Of a DNA stretch of 64,000 nucleotides, positions 20,892-30,525 are shown one piece after another; positions within the stretch are counted from its first letter, which is position 1; every line of letters begins with the position of its first letter. The stretch covers positions 3,204,427 to 3,268,426 of the forward strand of contig BCHH01000002.1 in the NCBI GenBank assembly GCA_001599595.1. The letters are read 5' to 3'. Under the pieces are notes generated by a model. It was given only the letters and a program-made list of their open reading frames with translations, had not been told where the DNA came from and made no database searches. The DNA is from Beverwykella pulmonaria. Its lineage: Eukaryota > Ascomycota > Dothideomycetes > Pleosporales > Melanommataceae. The position numbers and the translations under genes were made by a program.

Positions 20892-23800
20892 TCAGTTTTC
20901 ATACTTATCGTCTTCGCCATATTCTTCTTGATTAGCTACCTCTTCTTTTTCTTCATCCTGCATGGTTGCGGCCGTGACATTGATAGTTTGATCGGTCGAC
21001 GCCATGTTGACTGTATACCAGTATTCTTTCAAGATAGAAATGTGGGTAGAGTGCACATCGCCGAGATCTTTGACCCGAACGTTGTATTGAATAACATGGT
21101 GAATTCCGAAGTAGATTCTAGATGTCTTATGTAGCGGGTTAGTATAGGGCGCACCAACAATGCATATTGGGTGCATTTTTAACTCCGCTTCGCCTGGCAA
21201 CAACTCCGGCTCTCTTCCGAGTGTGTATGCAATGGCATGCTCATCTGAGCGAACGCCATGTTTGAGTGTTCCTCGTAGTCCGTAGGTGAAGATGGGACTG
21301 TATATTATAAGTTCTGGAACGAACAACTGTAGTATATAAGAATATGCTCACCAAGCATAGCAGACATTACTATAAGCCCAAACTACAATAAAGCGGCGAA
21401 CCCGAGTACGCAAATATTGGCCAAACCTTACTGTAGAAATGGCGCTGTTGTGGTCTGCGACATTGCTAACAGCCGCTTCAGTAAAAATAACGGCGAAAAC
21501 CTAGCACTAGATTAAGAAAAGTTTGTCTAGGTGGGTCAGTACATCTTACTTTTCCTTCCTGGAAGAATGATCGGCTTCTAACATAAAATGCTGAACTAAT
21601 TTAGTATAACGTCAATATCAAGGAGACGGTAAGTAGAAGTCAACATAACCGATGAAACTTACAGGGGTCAAGTTCTTCATAATGTTTTCTAAAGTTTCCT
21701 GGATTCACTGACGAGTAGTTTCCCATCACAGTTAAGCCTTGGCCTCTGCTAGGTACTTGACTACGCATCGGTAATTGTGAGTGAGGTGACACGTGTGCCA
21801 GATAAGTGTGGTTTGTCGATTGTCCCGGTGATTCCTGTTGATTTTGCGATGGAAGAGTCAACTGCGGAACACTGTGTGGCATTTCCGGAGGCATTGTCAA
21901 CGTTCGTTGCAGTGGGCTGCTAAATTGCTGGAGGCTGTACGGGGATGGCGTATCCTAATCTGGCGTCAGTTCTGAAGAAAAGTTTCTTCCTCTCCATTCA
22001 GGAATATGATGAAGTACCTGGGTAGGAGTCGGGATAAATGGAGTGTATGGCTGAAATTCCTTGTTTGTGAATGGATTGGATATTGGAAGTAAAGTTTCTG
22101 CTTTCTTTCCCACTATAGATTCCCAAGTAGTGACCCATTGGCCTGCGTCTGTTCAGTAGATGCAGGCGAGAAAGACCACAACACAAACCTTGTTGTATCT
22201 CCTGGCGATACCAGTTTCCGTATTCATGGCTCCAGATCCATTCTAAATGTGAGCTGTAATTGGGGCGAGGAACAATCTCTTCAACTTTGTTGTCTGGCCT
22301 TTGCCGTTTTGGCAAGCCATCTGTGCCTTCGTTGCCGCTCAGTGAATTCTCTACTTCTGGCAGATACTCTTCTTCGTATTGGGTGCTGTGAGCATCCACG
22401 TTTTCGATTTCGCTCTCTGAGCCTTTCCAATCTAGGAAGACGTGTTCTGATGCCCCGGAACCTTCGTGAGTAGCTTTTTCCTCAACTCTGTCCCATGCGC
22501 TTTTTCTCTCCGACAATTCCACCATTTCATCGTAGTCATCGCGAAGACTCCTCTCTTCAAGTTCGCTCTCTAGTTTCTTCCACTCCAGTCCACCGGGTCT
22601 TCCTAGTAACGCAGGTATGCTTGATCCAACGCTTTCAGCATCCTGAAATTTTTTATCTGTTTCTGAAATAGCAGAGATTCTCTGTACTACGTCTACAATC
22701 TTCTCCTTCACTTCTATGGTGGTGTTGGTTTGCTTTTGAACGGGTATATCATCTGCCACACTTGCAGTTGACGTACATCGGTGACAAGAAAACCCTGTAT
22801 GTAACTGGACTTTAGCTGAGATTTTGCTGGCTGTTATACGCTCTGCAGGAGCAGCAACTGTCATTGACATGGCAAGGCTAGCGAAAGACGACATTGGATC
22901 TAGCAAGTCTAATTTTTCGATTTCGTGATGAATGCGTACGATACTCTCATGGAATGTCTCAACAAAATCCAAGTCGAAATCCTTTATGAGTGCAGACAGA
23001 ATGTCGAAGTAGATGCAACCTAGAGAGAAAATGTCTGACTGAGAATTCCGAGGCTCAAAATCGATAAGTTCGGGAGCAGAATACTTCCGCGTCATAAAAT
23101 CCGGTCTGCCGGTCGTTGTGCTAGAACCCCTTAGGCTGGAATCGAGCGAATAACCGAAATCGGTGTAGATGACAGATCCTTGGTGAATGAGGATGTTGCG
23201 AGGCTTAATGTCCTGTTTTCGTCAGCTTACGGTACTTGCTCGCCAATTGGAGCTATTTTTGCCCCTCGATCTTTCTGCTGGCTTTAGCGGCTTATCTTAG
23301 TACTCTTTATTTATGCTTGTCGTCGACCTCTTCTTGGTGTTGCAATGGTAATCGAGTAGACGCGATAGAGAGGAAGATATTTGGTACCTACCTTGTGTCG
23401 AATCTTCTGTTGGTGCATAAATGCTAGTCCACTAGCTAAACATCCAAAAGATCGCTCTAGTACACCAACTTTAATCCTGTCTAGTTCTTTCGGATCTGAA
23501 GAGTCGAGTGCGTGAGCATCCTGCCAGAAGCTGTGCAAGAAATCTTCCAGGTCCCCTTCGTCAGCAACCGGCAGTAATATCAGACCAACCTCTCGCTGAG
23601 CGACGTAGGTTGCAAATATTCGTATAATATGATGGTGACCCATAAGACTGCGTATAATCTTGATCTCATTCTCAAATATCCTCTTTCTCTCTGCTCCATT
23701 GCGAAACCGCGACACTCGGATCACCTTCCGTGCAAATATTTTTCCAGTATTAGTGTCTTCAACCTTTTCCACGTTGCCACTGTGTCCAGACCCCAGATTC

Positions 23801-23949
23801 TTCAAAAGCGTGTAAGGGAGCTGGTCATCGTGGTCGACGAGATAATCCTGTCCTTCCTCTATAAACATCTTTCCCCCGGTGGGTGATGACAATCGCCGTG
23901 GCACATATGTAGGGATGATAGTTCGGGGCATTTCGCATGATGAAAACAC
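20892..23949 (-). CDS. Protein kinase fused to DUF6590, 864 residues, seven exons
   Basis: Exons: 23949-23392, 23212-22189, 22142-22018, 21954-21663, 21590-21550, 21500-21352 and 21297-20892. All borders are GT/AG and the frame is kept throughout. Kinase: glycine loop GSGHSG 53-58, lysine K75 (FARKVIRV), catalytic loop HKDIKPRN with Asp187, DFG 204-206, APE-like SAPELIDF. A long acidic, probably disordered middle follows, with an EWIWSHEYGNWY tryptophan motif. The C-terminal DUF6590 has FYVRSRSFFQEGKVFAVIF, RVRRFIVVW and FTYGLRGTLKHGVRSDEHA. Kinase plus DUF6590 is a fusion found in moulds; DUF6590 has no known role. An apparent stop near 21957 is the end of a normal 63-base intron. The exact start is less certain than the rest. 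Confidence 0.82.
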
Positions 23950-24289
23950 AGCACCCTAAGATTACACCGCTTGCTGTATCAGGGAATCGAATAGTTAGCT
24001 CGTGGGTCATGAGCCTGGAAACCTTTAGTGACAGGCGTAGCCTTGCGCAATCTGCATACCTTGACGAACCTCCGTGGACTCAACGTTATGTTCAACGTCT
24101 TTGATGGGCTGACGCTGTGTTACAATCAAATGGTTAGCAAGTTTGCGAGCGTTAGAGAAATAAAGTGAAGACATCTAACTTCGCTAACAAAAGGCATGAG
24201 GCTCCCATACCGGTAGCGGGGGCTACTCCAAGGCTGTATAACTGTGGCTGTGTGACTTGGCAATCATTACTATAAACCGTAGAACCAAT

Positions 24290-24332
24290 ACTAGCAGGGA
24301 GGACGGCCGACCCGCTCCAGTCACACCCTTGT
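24290..24332 (-). repeat. Dispersed repeat, copy C (core only, inverted)
   Basis: 43 bases, reverse complement of the core parts of copies A and B; the identical 24 bases are at 24294-24317. Similarity stops right after CTGCTAGT. Together with copy A it brackets the three minus-strand genes at 12,898-23,949. Confidence 0.75.
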
Positions 24333-24360
24333 GGGGTGGTGAGCTTGCAACCCCAGGGTT

Positions 24361-25047
24361 AGTAAGTGATTTGGCAAAGTGCTTTATCTAGGAGCAGGAG
24401 TACGGATCAGACCATCGTGCCATCCACACGAGCTTCTGGATGAACGTAGACAGGCAAGAGAACTAAGAAAGGCTTCTTATCAAGAACGCGCCATGGGATA
24501 AGATTAGAGAAGCGGTCTCGCGGCAGAAGGAGGCAAGGTTCTGCACGGATGATGTTGATCAGATAGCCAGTTGCGTCACCACGTGGGTGAACAACGCTCT
24601 TGAAGCACACTGCCAGCGGCCCAAGCCATCACCATGCATGAAGAGGTGGTGGAACGAAAATCTTACAACACTAAGAAAATATCTACTGGAGAAACAGAGC
24701 CTGCACAATACGGAGACAAGGAAGAGAGGATATAGAGCTGCGGAACTCGCGAAAAGGCTCTTCCACAGGACTATCCGGCGACACAGGAAGCTGCACTGGG
24801 AGGACTTCCTTGGTGATAACGACAACATCTAGAAGGCGGCTAAATATCATAACCCACAGGTAACGTCGTCATTCGCCAGGATACCACCCAAATAGAAGGC
24901 TGGAACAGAGGGAGACCTCGTCACAGAGAACCAGGAGATCGTGAAATAATTGCTCCAGGCATTATTCCCCCCACCACTGCACAATTGATGGATCCGAGAA
25001 GATGGTGCTGACTTCTTCATGCAGTGCATGCTTCATCTGAAAGAATG
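24361..25047 (+). mobile_element. Fragment of non-LTR retrotransposon ORF2 (end of endonuclease, start of reverse-transcriptase linker)
   Basis: The frame begins with GSDHRAIHTSF, the closing SDH motif of an APE-type endonuclease. After a frame break it continues as NAPWDKIREAVSRQKEARF, KRWWNENLTTLRKYLL and RRHRKLHWEDFLGD, then KAAKYHNPQVTSSFARIPP after a TAG. These blocks occur in Tad1-like fungal LINEs between endonuclease and reverse transcriptase. The RT itself is absent; the fragment ends near 25047. Stops and a frameshift show it is dead. Confidence 0.75.
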
Positions 25048-25781
25048 ATGGCTAAAGCTATGTGACCAAGCTGAGAAGTATCTATCTTCCGCTCTTGGCA
25101 ACAATGCGAAGGTAGTTTTAAATTATAGCATACGGTTTATACAGAATAATGGCATATAGCAACATGTGCGCAGAAACCGAGTTGCTTAAAGTTTATACGT
25201 CTCGGCACGGAGGGTGTCTCGCTACGCAGGGCTCTTGTATCGCATAAATCTTCGGAATTGAAGAAGCTGCGCCACCAAAACTGTAGCGCCTGTATAATCT
25301 ACGATCATTTTTAGGGTATTTTCATGATTCTAAAGCTCAATATCGTGCCTGCTTGCCTTCAAGGCATCTGCAGTCCCAAAGATGTTGCGTTGTTGTAGTA
25401 ATGGGGCCTGCATGGGCTTCTGGCTTAATTCCAGAGAATTACGCGACACAAGAGGCAGAGATAGACGTCAGTATAGTTTTGCACTGTGCAATTCTGACTT
25501 CTAACCAACGGCGTTAAATCCGACGCCACTAACACTAGACCCGATTTCATTGCATCTTCGGACCAATGAATATAGGGCTTGTAGCATATCGTAGGTTCTT
25601 GTATAAATATATAAATCAAAGCGCTTCCCATATTTCGTGTACATATCTTCTTTTCCATGGCAGAGGTCTAAATGCACTTCGGATTGATTTAGTATCTCAG
25701 TTCATACCTATACTTTTTTAATATTTCCAAATTCGTGCTTGCTCCACATTTGACGAACCCAAATATCACACATCTTCGACA
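25048..25781. other. Gene-free stretch
   Basis: AT-rich relic DNA; the last 100-200 bases probably promote the dehydrogenase gene. Nothing else seen. Confidence 0.4.
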
Positions 25782-26603
25782 ATGGCCACTGCAACGAAAA
25801 CAATCATCCTCATCACGGGCGGTTAGTGCATCACTCTACGCAACAACAAAACCCCTCATTCCTCCTTCTCCAGAAACAGATATTAACGTACCCCAGGGAA
25901 CAGCGGCATCGGCCTCGAACTTGCCTCCCAACTCCTCTCCAAAGGCACCTACCACGTGCTCCTCGGCTCCCGCTCCGTCACAAAAGGCACAATCGTACTC
26001 TCAACTCTTGAATCCCAAAACCATCCGGGTACTGTGGAATTACTGCACCTCGATGTCACGGATGACTCCAGCATCACATCCGCCTTCTCATTCGTGCAAA
26101 AGAGCCATGGAAGACTAGATATGCTGATTAACAACGCCGCCATCGCGTCCGCTCCCGGCTCTTTGCGTGACCAGCTAAACGCCGCGTTTAGCACTAACGC
26201 CACGGGCCCTGCGGTCTTGGCGTCAACATTTCTCCCTCTCCTCAAAGCATCAGAGCATCCCAAGAAGAGAGTTGTGAATATCTCCTCCGGCGCGGGGAGC
26301 ATTTCGAGAAGACTAGATCAGAGCAGTCAGTTGTATAAGATGAAGGGGGGCTGGCAGTACAGGGCAAGTAAGGCGGCACTGAATATGCTGAATGCGTGTA
26401 TGAAGGTCGAGTTTGGGGAGTGCGGGGTGGAGGTGTTGGCTTTTGATCCGGGATTTACGCAATCGAATCTCAGTGAGCATAATACAGAGGCGAATGGGGC
26501 GAGGTCCGCGGAGGAAAGCGTGAGACCGTTGGTTGAGGTGATTGAGGGGAAGAGGGATGGCGAGGTGGGATTGTTGCATAATTCGGGGGCTTACGGGTGG
26601 TAG
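25782..26603 (+). CDS. Short-chain dehydrogenase/reductase, 248 residues, two exons
   Basis: Exon 1 is 25782-25821 and exon 2 is 25897-26603, with a phase-1 intron of 75 bases splitting a glycine codon of the nucleotide-binding motif. Residues 1-33 read through TIILITGGNSGIGLELASQL, giving the classical TGxxxGIG at 12-19. Others are LDVTDDSSI (66-73), NNAA 92-95, Asn114, Ser143/144, and YRASK with Tyr168 and Lys172, so the catalytic tetrad is complete. The length fits classical SDRs. These enzymes reduce or oxidise carbonyl/hydroxyl groups with NAD(P)(H). The LLGSR run after strand 2 suggests NADP preference (Arg). Substrate unknown; no biosynthetic cluster surrounds it. Confidence 0.9.
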
Positions 26604-28802
26604 TAGGGATTTATGGATGTAAATCATAGTGCTGAGAGCGGATTTCTGGTAGCATTTCAAAGTGAACAGATTGTGGAGGACGTGTGGAATTCTCTATCGT
26701 ATCTTATTTGTTAATGAGATAGAAATGTTAAATTGGTCAAAAGATCAATGGCGTACCATTAGCATGTCTGGTTCAACTACTCTCAATCTACTGCCTCGCA
26801 GATACGTGTTTAGGCTTTAGTGTTTTCTGTTGCATCTACCATGCATCTGATACAAGACTCCCAACGCTAATTGATCTGAATCTTGCATGATCTGAACTGC
26901 TATAAAAGTAGGTCAATATAATGTTAGAACATGCTTCGTCGCGTGCTCTGTTCAGTGAAGCAAATCAAGTTGAGAATTTGCGGGTGCGCCCCATTCCTCT
27001 ACAATTAGCGGACCAAAGTCACAAAGATAGAGACATTATCAGTTGTTTCTGATATCCACAGACAGTTTCAAAAGAGGGTAGATTAGTAATTTTGATCGCG
27101 TGGATGAGGGATCTGAGAGTCTGCTATTGCTTTCCCTAGACAAACCTTTCAGACACTTGGATAAAAGAGCAGACTTGCTTTGATCCGTAAGCGCTAATTG
27201 ATACTTCATGGCTTTCTTATCACCATTCTGTAGTATATCGTCTTGTACGTTGCACCTAGATTGCTTTTCGGGGGTTATTTCTTCTTTTCTTATAAATTAG
27301 AATTATAAAGCTATTAGCCTAAAGACGCGTAAGCTATTCAATGCAGACTCAGAAGAGCCAGAAGCTCAGCTGTCACAATATACCCAGTGTTGTTTCACAG
27401 TAACAATTTCTAGAAGTAGATTGTTTAGCGGACTAGTCATGCTACTTCTCGAACGGCTCCACCTGTCACCTAGGAGAAGAAGTTACTCTGTCCGCGAAGA
27501 CGAACCACTAAAATTCTAAAAGGGGGCTATGTCGCACAGAGCTACCGCTGGGGCGACGGTTCAACGTGTGGTCCACGTACAATGAGAATGAGCCGAACGA
27601 GACAGGAACAAGAGTACACATGGAGCAGAGGAAGGATAACTGCGCGTCTGTACCGTCGTTTTCTCAAGTTCTGGCGAATTTGAAGGATGAGTTAACGGGG
27701 TGGAGGCGCCGAAGTATTCGTGTTTAGATTACGAGGGGGATGAAACTAAGAAATTGGTGGCCTAAGATGGCAAAGTGATCGAGGAGAGAGCGGAGACGAC
27801 AGAGACCAAAAAGGGTTGGGTTGTTGTAGTCCCTGTAGTCCCTTTCATCAAGACATCGTGCTTCGCTCACTGTCAAATAATGCCAAGTCATTCTTCTGCC
27901 CTAATTTGAAAGCCTTTTATCGGTGTCTACGATTAGAAAATGGTCCAGGTGTAAGCTTACTATCAACTTCTCGCGTCCTAGTTCAACTCCGACCTGAAAC
28001 CACGCCCTCAAAATAAGCATCACCGTGCGCAATCTTATGCAGCACAGACCTGACCAAAAATATGCGGGGGTGCGTGTTGGATATCGAGCCTCGTTCGGAA
28101 GATGCTCGTGCACGTGCCCCTAGTGTGCAGGGGCTTATGAGGCGCCACTATATGCAGGTACTTATGAGGTAATCTTAGGCTCGTTCAAAGAAGCAGCAGG
28201 CTTGCAGGAAGTACCAGCGCCTTTTCCCTAACGGGGAATGTGCGTAGAGAATTTTTTGGTAACCCTAGTAGGGCGTGGAAATGAGGAGTGCTGAATAGAA
28301 CGGAACTCGCGCGAAATATTCTCTAGCGCGTTAGGCGAGGGAAGTATATGGACACGGTGCAAACGGGTGAAGAAATTTGAGGAACACATCAGGAAATATT
28401 GTACGTCAGGCTTGGTCGCAATTAAAGTAGAGAGCGCCAACGGCCGAGAAAATGCAGGCTGTCAAATTTGCACAATTGGTTCATAACAATCACAGAAACA
28501 TAGCAATGGAGCAAGAATCAGTGAGAAACAAATGTTCTAATAGGTACAAGGAACAGAAAGGACCAGACGGGGTATATACAACAACATCATGGACTCCTCA
28601 TTAATATTACTTTGCTCAGAACAAACAAACACACCACGAACCAACAGCCGCATGGTGGTCGCCTCCATCCTTTGCATCTTGAATCCACCTTTTCTCTCAC
28701 TCTGCGTAGTTCATGCACCTGCACTAGGATTCATGATCAAGCTTCCCGCTCCTTTTGTCGTAACCTCAGAACACCACAGCATCTGCAGTGCGCAAAAGCT
28801 TC
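26604..28802. other. 2.2-kb gene-free stretch
   Basis: No frame with a family signal, no clear repeat and no RNA gene were seen on either strand. The left end should hold the 3' UTR of the dehydrogenase, the right end that of the wall-protein gene. The composition is AT-rich and old transposon DNA is likely, though no motif survives. Confidence 0.45.
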
Positions 28803-29216
28803 TTACAAGAAGTAGGCAGCGAGACCCATGACACCGGCGGCAACGGCGGGAATGTTCATAGAGCTGGCAGCGCCGGTGAACTGAGAGGGGGGAGGAGCAG
28901 TGTAGGCGCCGGTTCCTGAGGGGGCGGCGGTGCCGCTGGGGACAGGGCCAACCGGGTATCCCGTGCCGGAGGGAGCAGGGACAGATGGGTAGGGAGCTCC
29001 GCCAGTCGGGTAGGGAGGGATGGTCGCGCCGGTGGAGGCGGGGCCAGTCGGGACGTGTCCATAGGGAACCGTCATGGTGACAGTGACGGTGGAGCAAGCG
29101 GAGGCTGTTGAGATTGTTAGCATTTGCAACCAAATGGCAGAAGATGGGTGAAACGTACAAGAGTAGTGCGCAGAGGCAGCGGCGAACAGGGTAGCGGCGA
29201 TGGCGAAGAATCTCAT
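28803..29216 (-). CDS. Small GPI-anchored cell-wall protein, 119 residues, two exons
   Basis: Exon 1 is 29216-29159 and exon 2 is 29104-28803, with a phase-1 intron of 54 bases (GTACGT...CAACAG). The signal peptide MRFFAIAATLFAAASA is followed by a short serine/threonine stretch (CSTVTVTMTVP). Residues about 40-95 are rich in Pro, Gly, Thr, Ser and Ala (YPTGGAPYPSVPAPSG). The C-terminus has small residues (GAASS) and then the hydrophobic end NIPAVAAGVMGLAAYFL, as needed for GPI transfer. Such proteins coat the wall and are often heavily O-glycosylated. No enzymatic domain is present. Confidence 0.8.
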   Translation of the reverse strand: MRFFAIAATLFAAASAHYSCTFHPSSAIWLQMLTISTASACSTVTVTMTVPYGHVPTGPASTGATIPPYPTGGAPYPSVPAPSGTGYPVGPVPSGTAAPSGTGAYTAPPPSQFTGAASSMNIPAVAAGVMGLAAYFL

Positions 29217-30525
29217 TTTTGCGTTTGGTTGGAGGGGTTTGGTTGGTGGGATTAGAAGTGTTGGTTTGTTTGAGAAAAGTAGATAACAATGAAAAGTAGA
29301 GAATAGGAGATGCTGGAAGAAGCTGTTGAAAGAGTGACTACAGTGAAGACTGTTGATTGTGGTAGGATCGTTGGGATGCAGAAGAAAAGGACACCAGAAA
29401 AGACGACCAGGTGTTTATATGCAACCAGATATGTGAGCACAGAGCCTCACGCTAGAGTTCTGTTCATTTCTGCTGTGCCCTGGCCCGCACGCGTAGCGGC
29501 ACAGCGACCCCCTGCACCCACGAATCAAATGATAACGGAAATTGAACCATCACCGATCCTCACCCTCTGCCCCCAACATAAGCGCCGGTCTCTGGTTGGC
29601 CGTCGCCTCTAATCTGCGTCGCAACCAACGCTTTCGGAATATGTTGCCCGTTGCGCACGCCTCCATCATTTCGATTCGCTTTTACCAGTCTTGGCCTCTA
29701 CTTTTTCATCACACAATCCGCCCGTTTGTGGGGCGAACAAGCAACGCCCACAAATTGGCCTCATTTATGGAGGTGAATGTTGATAGGCGCAAGACCCGCT
29801 TTTGGACGCGCATCCGCCAGGAACCACCTCCTATTGACCCTGACGCTAGGCGGCTAGCAGCATGGCCGCACGTGACGGGTGGAGAGTTTCGAAACAGCGA
29901 TGAGCAAGCAGCTCCACGCAAGGCTCCACGCAAGTTCCACGCATCCCGCTGTTGCATTGTCCCGTTGTTGTCGACGGTGCCGCGCACGTCATCTCTTCCG
30001 CGGAGATTTAGCGGCGGCGTGCAAAATTGCCAGTGTTAGCGCAACGACGGTGACCGACGCGGCTGACCCATCATCCTCCGAAGGCCATGCGCCTCACAAA
30101 CATTGCTGTGCAATTGCTATTCTGGTCCTCCAGGCACAGCATTTTCCTACAGCCGATCATGTAGAGAACGGAGACCATCTTTCGCACCATTGTCTGCATC
30201 CGCGGTCTAGAGGTATGAAAATAGCTGACTTGTCATATTTTGCGATGGGGACTTTCCACGATCCAACACGCGCTAGACCGTGCCTCCTCACGAGAGCCCA
30301 AACGCCGTATTCGCCAATCTGCCCGCGACAACGGCTGTCAGCAAAAAGATCTATGACCCACGTGTGATCCTCGATATCCAGCAACAGACACGACAGTACA
30401 AATTATGGTGGGAGGCCACTTGCCAGCTAGATTTTCGCCATCCAAACGAACCCAGCCAACACAGACAAACGCCAGTAACACCATTCTTCAGACGTTCAGT
30501 AGAGGTTGTCCGGCATTTTGAGCCC
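29217..30525. other. 1.3-kb gene-free stretch
   Basis: Contains the promoter of the wall-protein gene on the left and the 3' end of SEC6 on the right. Open frames here have no recognisable product. Confidence 0.45.

Noticed and set aside
21955..21960. Apparent stop in the kinase-DUF6590 frame
   Set aside because: It is the TTAG end of a 63-base intron with a perfect CTGAC branch site and a CAG/GTACTT donor; removal keeps the frame.
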